The notes beneath the pieces are model-generated. The model ran no database searches. It had not been told where the DNA came from and saw only the letters and a list, made by a program, of their open reading frames with translations. Of a stretch of DNA of 64,000 nt, positions 8,178 to 15,842 are shown in pieces. A program made the translations under genes and the position numbers. The DNA comes from Pelomonas margarita (GTDB lineage: Bacteria; Pseudomonadota; Gammaproteobacteria; Burkholderiales; Burkholderiaceae_C): positions 1-64,000 of the forward strand of contig NZ_JBIGHW010000015.1 in NCBI RefSeq assembly GCF_043555875.1, written 5' to 3'. Each line of letters starts with the position of its first letter. The stretch's first letter is position 1.

Positions 8178-10067
8178 GTGAACCCGCCCGTGCATCTTCC
8201 AAGCTCCACCGACGACCTGCAATCTGCTGCGCACCAGGTCCTGTCAGCAGTCTTCGGCTACACGGCCTTCCGAGGCCAGCAGGCCGAGATCGTCGAGCAG
8301 GTGGCCGCCGGCGGTGATGCGCTGGTGCTGATGCCCACCGGTGGCGGCAAGAGCCTGTGTTACCAGGTGCCGGCCATCGTGCGCCATGCGCGCGGCCAGG
8401 GCGTGGCCATCGTCGTCAGCCCGCTGATTGCGCTGATGCACGACCAGGTCGGCGCGCTGGAAGAGGCTGGCGTGCACGCCGCCTTCCTGAACAGCAGCCT
8501 GACCGGCGAAGAGGCCAGCCGCATCGAGCGCGAGATGATGAGTGGGCGCCTGACGCTGTTGTACGCCGCGCCCGAGCGGCTGACGACGCCGCGTTTCCTG
8601 GCGCAGCTGGAGAGCCTGCGCGAGCGCGGCCTGCTGTCGATGTTCGCCATCGACGAGGCGCACTGCGTCAGCCAGTGGGGGCACGACTTCCGCTCAGAGT
8701 ACCTGCAGCTGAGCCTGCTGCACGAGCGCTTCCCCGAGGTGCCGCGCATCGCGCTGACGGCGACGGCCGACGACCTGACGCGCGCCGACATCATCGAGCG
8801 GTTGCAGCTGCAGGACGCGCGCGTCTTCATCAGCAGTTTCGACCGGCCCAACATCCGCTACCTCATCGTCGAGAAGAACGGCTCGCCGCGCGAGCAGCTG
8901 CTGCGCTTCATCCAGGATGACCACGACGGCGAGGCGGGCGTCATCTACTGCCAGAGCCGCAAGAAGGTGGAAGAAACCGCCGAGTGGCTGAAGAGCGAGG
9001 GCATCAACGCGCTGCCGTATCACGCCGGCCTGGACGCCGACGTGCGCCGCCGCCACCAGGACCGCTTCCTGCGCGAGGAGGGGCTCACCATCGTCGCCAC
9101 CATCGCGTTCGGCATGGGCATCGACAAGCCCGACGTGCGCTTCGTCGCCCACCTGGACCTGCCCAAGAACATCGAGGCCTACTACCAGGAGACCGGCCGT
9201 GCCGGCCGCGACGGCGCGCCCGCCGAGGCGTGGATGACCTACGGCCTGGCCGACGTCGTCAACCAGCGCCGCATGATCGACGAGAGCCCGGCGGACGAGG
9301 TGTTCAAGCAGGGGCAGCGCGGCAAGCTGGACGCGCTGCTGGCGCTGGCCGAGGCGACGGACTGCCGGCGCGTGCGGCTGCTGAACTACTTCGGCGAGAT
9401 GTCGACGGCCTGCGGCAACTGCGACAACTGCCTGAACCCGCCGGCCACGTGGGACGCCACCGAAGCGGCGCGCAAGCTGCTCTCCTGCATCTACCGCTTT
9501 CACCAGCGCGGCGAGCGCTTCGGTGCCGGCCACCTTATCGACGTGTTGCGCGGCAAGGCGACCGACAAGACCAAGCAGTACCGCCACGAGAGCCTGTCCA
9601 CCTGGGGCTGCGGCGCCGACCTGTCCGAGCAGCAGTGGCGCGCCGTGCTGCGCCAGCTCATCGCGCTGGGGCATGTGGCCGCCGAGGGCGAGTTCCACAC
9701 GCTGGCGCTGCAGGACAGCGCGCGCGGTGTGCTCAAGGGCGAGGTGGAGATCCGGCTGCGCGAGGCCGAGGAGAAGAAGCCGCGCGGCAAGGGGGCCAAG
9801 GCTGGCCGTGCGGCCAAGCCGAAGGCCGACCCGGCGCTGGGGCTGGACGCTGATGCCTCCGAGCGCTTCGAGGCGCTGAAGGCCTGGCGCTCCGAGGTGG
9901 CCAAGGAGCACGGGCTGCCGGCCTATGTGATCTTCCAGAACACCACGCTGGCCGAGATGGCGCGGCAGATGCCGGCCGACCTGGCCGAGCTGGGCGAGAT
10001 CAGCGGCGTGGGCGCCAAGAAGCTGGAAGCCTACGGCCGCGAGATCCTCAGAGTCTTGGGTCGCTGA
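8178..10067 (+). CDS. recQ: ATP-dependent DNA helicase RecQ
   Basis: RecQ is a 3'-5' DNA helicase that processes stalled forks and recombination intermediates. The 629-residue protein has the complete set: FGYTAFRGQQAEIV (motif 0), Walker A MPTGGGKSLCYQVPA near residue 58, the DEAH box in AIDEAHCVSQWGHDFR, motif IV-VI with QETGRAGRDG, and the zinc-binding cysteines in TACGNCDNC. There is also a C-terminal HRDC domain (QNTTLAEMARQMP, LGEISGVGAKKLEAYG). A Lys/Ala-rich linker (about 540-560) separates RQC and HRDC. The GTG at 8178 is preferred; another GTG at 8142 would extend into the cupin start. It ends against the convergent small-protein gene. Confidence 0.94.
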   Translation: MNPPVHLPSSTDDLQSAAHQVLSAVFGYTAFRGQQAEIVEQVAAGGDALVLMPTGGGKSLCYQVPAIVRHARGQGVAIVVSPLIALMHDQVGALEEAGVHAAFLNSSLTGEEASRIEREMMSGRLTLLYAAPERLTTPRFLAQLESLRERGLLSMFAIDEAHCVSQWGHDFRSEYLQLSLLHERFPEVPRIALTATADDLTRADIIERLQLQDARVFISSFDRPNIRYLIVEKNGSPREQLLRFIQDDHDGEAGVIYCQSRKKVEETAEWLKSEGINALPYHAGLDADVRRRHQDRFLREEGLTIVATIAFGMGIDKPDVRFVAHLDLPKNIEAYYQETGRAGRDGAPAEAWMTYGLADVVNQRRMIDESPADEVFKQGQRGKLDALLALAEATDCRRVRLLNYFGEMSTACGNCDNCLNPPATWDATEAARKLLSCIYRFHQRGERFGAGHLIDVLRGKATDKTKQYRHESLSTWGCGADLSEQQWRAVLRQLIALGHVAAEGEFHTLALQDSARGVLKGEVEIRLREAEEKKPRGKGAKAGRAAKPKADPALGLDADASERFEALKAWRSEVAKEHGLPAYVIFQNTTLAEMARQMPADLAELGEISGVGAKKLEAYGREILRVLGR

Positions 10068-10358
10068 TCAGCAGACCGCCGGGGCCACGCAGGCCGCGGC
10101 GACCTGGATGCCGTCGGCTGCGGCGTTGCGCTTGCCCACCACGACGACACGGGGCAGCTGCTTGACCTCGGCTACCAGGGCGTTGGCGCGCTTGCCTTCG
10201 ACGACTACGCGTTCCAGCTTCACGACCGTCGGGCCGTCGTCGGGTGCCGTGACGGTCAGCCAGGCCGCGCCGGTCAGCGCGGTCAGTGCAATCAGGGCGG
10301 CAGCGCTGGCGGCCTGCAGGCGGGCGACGTGGTGGCTGGTGGTGCTGATGCGGGTCAT
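10068..10358 (-). CDS. Small secreted protein with two (K/Q)L(E/P)RVVV-GKR repeats
   Basis: The 96-residue protein has a basic start, an Ala/Leu-rich hydrophobic segment (AASAAALIALTALTGAAW) that looks like a signal peptide or anchor, then two copies of a 13-residue unit: VVKLERVVVEGKR (45-57) and VKQLPRVVVVGKR (65-77). The C-terminal tail contains two cysteines. A clear AGGAG ribosome site precedes the ATG. No known family was recognised. The same unit occurs three times in another small protein at 20327-20551, so the two are paralogues. The unit resembles the plug-entry motif (LPTVTVTG-like) seen at the N-terminus of TonB-dependent receptors. Function is unknown. It is divergent from the DyP-P450 gene. 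Confidence 0.68.
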   Translation of the reverse strand: MTRISTTSHHVARLQAASAAALIALTALTGAAWLTVTAPDDGPTVVKLERVVVEGKRANALVAEVKQLPRVVVVGKRNAAADGIQVAAACVAPAVC

Positions 10359-10529
10359 TTCTTGCTCCTGGTGTGTGAGCGTGACTGTGCCCACCACGGG
10401 TTTGCCCGTCCTGGGGTTTGCGATAGGTCGCCATTTTTCGGCGACGAGCTGCAGCTGACGAGGATGAGCGCCGGTGTCACGATGCGCGCCGACACTGATT
10501 CGTGCACCAAGCACAGGGAGAACACACAC
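10359..10529. promoter_or_regulatory. Divergent control region with two short hairpins
   Basis: This 171-base gap separates the small repeat protein (minus) from the DyP-P450 gene (plus). It contains two inverted repeats: ACGGG-TTTG-CCCGT at 10396-10409, and GTCGCC-N7-GGCGAC at 10427-10445, the second with a T-rich loop. The last ~15 bases hold CAGGGAG, the likely ribosome site of the plus-strand gene. No sigma-70 hexamers stand out. The hairpins could be operators or transcript structures. Confidence 0.35.
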
Positions 10530-13500
10530 ATGGCACGCGGCAACGACGTCCAACTGGGCGGCATCACCGACCTCAACCTGCTGGCCGACATCAAGCGCGG
10601 CTTCGTCGACGCACTGGAAGTCGTCACCTACGTGGACCGGCTTCGCAAGGTGCTGAAGACGCTCAACGGCCTGCGCCTGGGCTCGCGCGAGAGCAGCGCG
10701 CCGGCTTCGCCCTACACCGACATCGTCGCCCGCTGGCGCATCGTCCACTCGTTCCGCTGGAGCATCGTGGAGGGCAAGGACGGCGCGCCGGACCGGCTGC
10801 TGCTGTGCGTGAACTTCGATGGCGGCTGGGAGCCCTACATGCGGGTCATCTGGGACCAGCTCGGCTCCACGCTGGACCTGATGCTGTGCCACACCGAAGG
10901 CTACACGCTGTCGCGCGACTGCAGCTTCGAGACTTACGCGCGCTGGGTGCGCGAGCACGAGGTGTCGGCGGATTTCCTGTTCATCGAGTCGGGCCGCACC
11001 GTCAGCGACGGCGAGTACCTGGCCAGGCTGGAGGCCGCCCAGCGCGGCCGCGCCAGCGAGCTGGAGTTCAACCGTCTGCGCGCGCCGGCTTCCGGCGAGA
11101 CCCAGCCGCTGCCCGCCGCCGACAAGGACCGCTTCGCGATGGCCGCGCGCGGCCTGGTGCCGCTGGCGGGGCTGTTCACGCTGCAGCGCTTCTTCGGCGC
11201 CGCCGCGCCCGACCGCGCCTGCCTGCTGCGCGCCACGCACGACATCCTGTTCGAGCTGCGCGAGCTGGACACCGCCAAGCAGTTCCCCAACGACGGCGGC
11301 AAGACGCCCGGCGGCGCGCTGCGGCAGCGGCACTACGAGATGCTGCAGTGGTTCGAGCAGCCGCTGCCCGAGCCGCAACCCCAGGCGCGCGCGCTGACGC
11401 TGAAGCCCGGCGACCTGCAGGCCTGCATCCTGACCAAGCCGCCCGGCAACCGTGGCGGCCTGGTGCTGCTGCGCGTGGCCAACGCGGCGCAGGCCGTGGC
11501 CTGGCTCAGCACGGCGCCGGTCAACCGTGATAACGACGACGCCAGCCAGCCCGGCGTCTGGCGCCAGGTGGCGCTGACGCTGGCAGGCCTGAAGGCGCTG
11601 GGCGTGCCCGCCGCGCGGCTGGAGCGTTTCCCGCAGGCCTTCAAGGAGGGCATGGCCGCCCGCGCCGGCCTGCTGGGCGACGTGCGTCACAACCACCCCA
11701 CGCACTGGGCGCTGGCCCGCCACGTCAACGGCGTGGACCGCGTTGCGCCCGACAACACGCATGTGCTGGTGCAGCTGCGCTTCCCGGCCGCCGAGCCGGG
11801 CGACACCTTCACGGCGGCCGACGACCAGCGCCTGCGCGCACTGGCTGACGCGCTGACAGTGGGCACCGGCCTGGCGCTGGTGGCGCTTGAGCCCATGCGC
11901 AGCAACGCGGCCGACAAGGAGCACTTCGGCTTCAAGGACGGCATCAGCCAACCCCAGCTCGCCGGCGCTGGCACGCCCGGCACCGCCTGGGACGACACCG
12001 TCAAGACCGGCGAGATTCTGCAGGGCTTCCCCACCGAGCGCGACAAGGGTTACGCCGTGCCCGAGCAGCCCGACGCGCTGCTGGACCGCGGCAGCTTCCT
12101 CGTCGTGCGCAAGCTGCGTCAGTACACCGGCCGCTTTGCCAAGCGCACCTACGAGCAGGCGAAGAAGATCGGGCTGGACCACGACCTGGTGCTCGCCAAG
12201 CTGATGGGCCGCTGGCAGGACGGCCGCGCGCTGGCCGCACCGGCTGTGACCGGTAACGACTTCAACTACGCCAAGGACGCACAGGGCGCCGCCTGCCCCT
12301 TCCACGCCCACATCCGCCGCGCCAACCCGCGCGACCTGGCCGGCACCGCGTTCTCGAAGAACCGCATGCCGCGCATCCTGCGCCGCGGCATGAGCTACGG
12401 CGCGCCGGTGCATGCCGACGCCCCGGACGACGCGGACCGCGGCCTGGTGTTCATGGCCTACAACGCCCACTTGGCCGAGCAGTTCGAGGTGGTGCAGCGC
12501 TGGATCGCCGGCGGCAACGCCAGCGGCGGCTACTCGGGCCAGCCGGACCCACTGCTGGGCGTGGTGGACGGCAGTGCCGGCCCGCGGCTGTTCCCGTTCG
12601 AGCATGCCGGCAAGCCCTACGAGGTGGACCTGGGCCCCGACCCCTTCGTCACGCTGCAGTGGGGCGCCTACTTCTTCGTGCCGTCCATCGCCGCGCTGAA
12701 GGGCTTGCCGGGCCTGGTGGAGTTGGCCCTGCCGCTGCCGGCGCCCGTGCCGGTGCCCGAGCGCGTGCCCGACCTGCAGGACAAGGCCGCCATGCAGCTG
12801 TGGCTGGAAGACACCAACACCCGCGATCAGGCCTGGGCCTGGGTGCGCGCCCAGCCCGGCGGCGTGGTGGACACCGCCTACGGCGTGCTGGTGGGCGCGG
12901 CCGAGCGCGTCTGCGAGGTGCTGAGGAACGCCCCCGACCGCTACTCCAACAGCGGCTACGGCGAGCGCATGCACGACTCCATCGGCGTGGGCTACCTGGG
13001 CCTGGACGACGACACCGGCCACCGCGAGCAGGCGCCCGCCGTCAACGCCGCCATCGAGGCCTACAGCGAGGCGCAGTGCTACGCCACGGCCTACAAGATC
13101 GCCAAGATGGGCCTGGAGAAGCTGAAGGGCGAGGCGCGCGCGCTGCTGGACGCCTTCCCCGCCAGCCAGAAACCCAAGGATCTGCCCGCTGACACGCCGC
13201 TGGACTTCGAGCGCCTGAGCGAAGGCGTGCTGGCCGCGTTGTGCACGGCCTGGTTCGGCCAACCCGACGGCAAGCGCATCTGGGGCACGGAGTTCCACGC
13301 TGAGGCCTATGCCGGCGCGCCGGGTGTCGGTGCCGTGGCGCCGCGCTGCCCGCGCGACCTGTTCAAGGTGTCGCGCCATGTGTTCGGCCCCTACCCGACC
13401 GACGCCGTGAAGGCCGAGGGCCGTGCGGCGGGCCAGCGCTTCCTGGCGGCCACCCAGGCTTGGCTGGAGGAGCCCGGCACGCAGCTGCCACCGCTGGCTG

Positions 13501-14060
13501 CCAAGATCGTCGCCGCCGCCCAGGCCGTGCCCGGCGCCACGCCGGACCTGCCGGCGCGCACGCTGGCCGGCATCATGCTGGGCTTCCCGCCCACCACGCA
13601 CGCCAACCTGCTGACCGTGCTGGCCGGCTGGGTGCAGACGCGCAAGCTGTGGGAGCTGCAGCCGCTGTGGACCGAGGTGAAACCTGACGCGGCCACCGGC
13701 ATGCGGCCCTACGCCGAGGCGGTCGCGCGGCTGCGGCCCACGATGGTCGCGACGCTGAACCAGCGGCCCACGCCGTTCCAGATCTGGCGCAAGGCGCGCG
13801 TGGCGCACAGGCTCGGGCAGGTGGATGTCCAGCCGGGCCGCGTGTTGGTGGTGGGCCTGGGCTCCGCCACGCAGCAGGACCCGCTGCGCCACCACGTCGC
13901 CTTCGGCGGCGACCGCGCCGACCCCAAGGGCGCGCCGCCGCACGCCTGCTCGGGCTACGGCATGGGCATGGGCGTGATGCTGGGCGTCATCGCGGCGGTG
14001 CTGGACGCCGGGGTCATGCGCTTCACGGGGGCGCCGACGGTGGTGGCGCTGGCGGTGTGA
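10530..14060 (+). CDS. DyP-type peroxidase fused to a cytochrome P450-like domain
   Basis: The 1176-residue protein reads as three parts. Residues 1 to ~290 form an N-terminal domain I do not recognise (LLCVNFDGGWEPYMRVIW). Residues ~290-730 form a dye-decolourising peroxidase. It has GFKDG (467-471), the family GxxDG motif with catalytic Asp470; CPFHAHIRRANPR with proximal haem ligand His594; RILRRGMSYG; and FMAYNAHLAEQFEVVQRW. Residues ~750-1176 look like a P450. They contain a B-helix-like CEVLRNAPDRYSNSGYG, YLGLDDDTGH, an I-helix-like GFPPTT (1018-1023), and a haem-ligand loop APPHACSGYGMGMG with Cys1140, followed by a typical L helix. The canonical Phe and Gly before the P450 Cys and a clean ExxR motif are not obvious. 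There is no signal peptide, so it is probably cytoplasmic. It should hold two haems. Substrate is unknown. The ATG at 10530 follows CAGGGAG. Confidence 0.85.
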   Translation: MARGNDVQLGGITDLNLLADIKRGFVDALEVVTYVDRLRKVLKTLNGLRLGSRESSAPASPYTDIVARWRIVHSFRWSIVEGKDGAPDRLLLCVNFDGGWEPYMRVIWDQLGSTLDLMLCHTEGYTLSRDCSFETYARWVREHEVSADFLFIESGRTVSDGEYLARLEAAQRGRASELEFNRLRAPASGETQPLPAADKDRFAMAARGLVPLAGLFTLQRFFGAAAPDRACLLRATHDILFELRELDTAKQFPNDGGKTPGGALRQRHYEMLQWFEQPLPEPQPQARALTLKPGDLQACILTKPPGNRGGLVLLRVANAAQAVAWLSTAPVNRDNDDASQPGVWRQVALTLAGLKALGVPAARLERFPQAFKEGMAARAGLLGDVRHNHPTHWALARHVNGVDRVAPDNTHVLVQLRFPAAEPGDTFTAADDQRLRALADALTVGTGLALVALEPMRSNAADKEHFGFKDGISQPQLAGAGTPGTAWDDTVKTGEILQGFPTERDKGYAVPEQPDALLDRGSFLVVRKLRQYTGRFAKRTYEQAKKIGLDHDLVLAKLMGRWQDGRALAAPAVTGNDFNYAKDAQGAACPFHAHIRRANPRDLAGTAFSKNRMPRILRRGMSYGAPVHADAPDDADRGLVFMAYNAHLAEQFEVVQRWIAGGNASGGYSGQPDPLLGVVDGSAGPRLFPFEHAGKPYEVDLGPDPFVTLQWGAYFFVPSIAALKGLPGLVELALPLPAPVPVPERVPDLQDKAAMQLWLEDTNTRDQAWAWVRAQPGGVVDTAYGVLVGAAERVCEVLRNAPDRYSNSGYGERMHDSIGVGYLGLDDDTGHREQAPAVNAAIEAYSEAQCYATAYKIAKMGLEKLKGEARALLDAFPASQKPKDLPADTPLDFERLSEGVLAALCTAWFGQPDGKRIWGTEFHAEAYAGAPGVGAVAPRCPRDLFKVSRHVFGPYPTDAVKAEGRAAGQRFLAATQAWLEEPGTQLPPLAAKIVAAAQAVPGATPDLPARTLAGIMLGFPPTTHANLLTVLAGWVQTRKLWELQPLWTEVKPDAATGMRPYAEAVARLRPTMVATLNQRPTPFQIWRKARVAHRLGQVDVQPGRVLVVGLGSATQQDPLRHHVAFGGDRADPKGAPPHACSGYGMGMGVMLGVIAAVLDAGVMRFTGAPTVVALAV

Positions 14061-14068
14061 GCCACGTA

Positions 14069-14088
14069 GGGCGGGTCGAGACCCGCCC
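14069..14088. terminator. Perfect 9-bp hairpin between convergent genes
   Basis: GGGCGGGTC-GA-GACCCGCCC is a perfect inverted repeat just after the DyP-P450 stop and before the stop of the convergent pectate lyase gene. There is no T tract on either strand, so it may act as a Rho-independent-like stop or mRNA stabiliser, or be a copy of a dispersed palindromic repeat. Confidence 0.5.
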
Positions 14089-14108
14089 GACGAGCGAGAC
14101 CGGCAGCG

Positions 14109-15509
14109 TCAGCAGCTGATCTTCGCGAAGTTCGTCCCCGCGCCCGCCGCTGCCGGCAGCTTCTGCTTCACACAGGACGCCGGCTGCAGCGTGTAGCTGT
14201 ACGGGATGCCCAGCGGGAAGTTGGCGGTCGTCGTCCAGTCGGTCGCATCCCGCGACGGCGATGAGCCGCTGGCCACCCAGGTGATGCCGTAGGTCGCGAA
14301 GTCGGCCGGTGTGCGCACGTTGTTGTCGCGCAGCTGCCAGTAGCCGATGGCCGAGCTGTCGCGCGAGGTGACCGGGTTCTGCGCGTTCTCGAACCAGTTG
14401 CCTTCGATCAGCGAATAGCCGCTCATGCGGATGTTGGCGCCCGAGGTCTTCACGCCGCTGTAGAGGTTGTTGTAGAGGTGGGTGTAGCCGCCGCGCTGCA
14501 GCGGCAGGCGGGCGCTGACGTTCTGGTAATGGTTGTGGTGGAAGGTGATGAAGCGGTCGCTGGCGTCGCTGTCGCTGCTGCCGATCAGGCCGACCTTCTG
14601 GTGGTCGTGGATGTGGTTGTACGAGTAGGTGATGTGGTGCGCGCCGGCCTTGCTGTCGATGAGGCCGTCGAATTCCAGGTCACCCGCACCGCTGCAGTCC
14701 TTCAGGCTGCTGAACAGCGTGTTGTGGTCGATCCAGATGTAGCCGGGATAACCGCCGCCCTGGCCTTCGATGCCGATGGCGTCGATGGAGCCGGGCAGCA
14801 GGCCGAGGGTCATGTTGCGGATGATGACGTTCTGCGCATTGCCCTTGATGGCCAGGCCGAAGTTGGCGCCTGAGCCGTTGGCGCCCTCGATGGTGACGTT
14901 GCTCTTGTTCTTGACCTCGACGATGGCGCCGGCCGGCTTCTGCCATTGCGTGCAGCTGTCGGTGATGGATGCGAAGTCGAAGGTGCCGGTGTAGCGCAGC
15001 ACCAGGCCGGAGCTGCCGTCGTAGGCGTTGATGGCCGCCTGCATCGCAGCGGCCGTGCTGACGGTGACGGGCGCCTTGCTGCCGCCGCCGGTCACGGTGC
15101 CGCCATAGCCGCCGCTGTGGCCGGCCGGCGCGGGCGCGGGCGTCGGCGCCGGGGTCGGTGCGGGCGTGGGGGCTGGGGTGGGCGCCGGCGTCGGTGCCGG
15201 GCCAGCCACCGGGCCGACGGCGCATTTCTCCTTCAGGCCGGGGTTGGGGTCGCTGCCGAAGGTGGCCGTCGTGCAGGCGATGTTGCCACTCAGGTTCTTG
15301 ATGACCCACTTGTCCTTGACGCCGAAGGACACAGCGCGCGTGGCGGTGCCGACCTTGCAGGTGCCGCCTTCGTCGGCGCACTTTGAGTAGCCAGACGGCC
15401 AGTCGGCAGCCTGCGCGGCGGTGGCGGCCAGCAGCAGGCTCAGGGCAGTGCCGGCCGTGAGCACGGTGGGCAGCGGCGGCGGGGTCAGGGGCTTGTGCGA
15501 ATGGGGCAT
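14109..15509 (-). CDS. Secreted pectate lyase, family PL1, with N-terminal Cys-rich module
   Basis: The 466-residue enzyme cleaves polygalacturonate by beta-elimination outside the cell. After a signal peptide (LTAGTALSLLLAATAAQAA) comes a ~60-residue module with four cysteines (CADEGGTCKVG, IACTTATFG, EKCAV). This module recurs in bacterial carbohydrate-active enzymes and may bind polysaccharide. A Pro-Ala-Pro-Thr linker of about seven repeats leads to the PL1 beta-helix: IWIDHNTLFSS and LEFDGLIDSKAGAHHITYSY (Ca-binding Asp region), ITFHHNHYQNVSARLPLQRG (conserved His and catalytic Arg in VSARLPL), and HLYNNLYSG. The N-terminus follows GGAGA. It is monocistronic and unlinked to the 1-5 kb cluster. 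Two of the module cysteines and the C-terminal CVKQ/ISC pair probably form disulfides. Confidence 0.92.
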   Translation of the reverse strand: MPHSHKPLTPPPLPTVLTAGTALSLLLAATAAQAADWPSGYSKCADEGGTCKVGTATRAVSFGVKDKWVIKNLSGNIACTTATFGSDPNPGLKEKCAVGPVAGPAPTPAPTPAPTPAPTPAPTPAPAPAGHSGGYGGTVTGGGSKAPVTVSTAAAMQAAINAYDGSSGLVLRYTGTFDFASITDSCTQWQKPAGAIVEVKNKSNVTIEGANGSGANFGLAIKGNAQNVIIRNMTLGLLPGSIDAIGIEGQGGGYPGYIWIDHNTLFSSLKDCSGAGDLEFDGLIDSKAGAHHITYSYNHIHDHQKVGLIGSSDSDASDRFITFHHNHYQNVSARLPLQRGGYTHLYNNLYSGVKTSGANIRMSGYSLIEGNWFENAQNPVTSRDSSAIGYWQLRDNNVRTPADFATYGITWVASGSSPSRDATDWTTTANFPLGIPYSYTLQPASCVKQKLPAAAGAGTNFAKISC

Positions 15510-15842
15510 GGAAGTCTCCGTGGTGGTGTGTGGGCCGCACGACGGAGCCAGACCCGGTTCACGCGCGCAGCCACGCCCGCGTCGGCCGGCGCGCAGGAGC
15601 GCACAGCCAGGGCGAACGTTGTTTTTGGGCAGGGGGAGCCAGCGCGGACGTCAGGTCGCCGCCGGTCGATCCGCGCGCACCGCGCAGCGACGTCAGGTCG
15701 GCGCGGCGTCTTCACCGCGCATCGTGGCGACGATCATGAAACGATGTTTCGATTTTGGCGATGCGGGCTTGCACGTAGCCCGCAGCGGGGTCGTTGCAGG
15801 TGTAAGCGACGTGACCGGATGCAGCGGCGCGGGCAGGCCCGT
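15510..15842. promoter_or_regulatory. 333-base gap: pectate lyase upstream region
   Basis: No gene with coding character was found here. It should contain the pectate lyase promoter (minus strand). Two copies of GACGTCAGGTCG occur at about 15648 and 15689, 41 bases apart, and could be a repeated operator. A separate palindrome GAAAC-GAT-GTTTC lies at 15738-15750. The last ~90 bases lie downstream of the cyclase gene and show no clear terminator. Confidence 0.4.
15738..15750. promoter_or_regulatory. GAAAC-N3-GTTTC palindrome (KdgR-like)
   Basis: The perfect 5-bp inverted repeat GAAAC-GAT-GTTTC sits in ATGAAACGATGTTTCGATTT. Its architecture matches operators of the IclR-type pectin regulator KdgR in enterobacteria. 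It lies ~230 bases upstream of the pectate lyase start. The distance is long and no kdgR gene is in the window, so the link is a hypothesis. Confidence 0.35.

Noticed and set aside
10359..13943. Very long open frame antisense to the DyP-P450 gene
   Set aside because: Its translation is Arg/His/Val-rich shadow sequence with no motifs. It arises because high third-position GC removes stop codons from the opposite strand. Only its last 96 codons (10068-10358) have signal peptide and repeat features.
15135..15225. Tandem repeat DNA in the pectate lyase gene
   Set aside because: It codes for the PAPT linker; this is an ordinary low-complexity hinge, not a separate repeat element.
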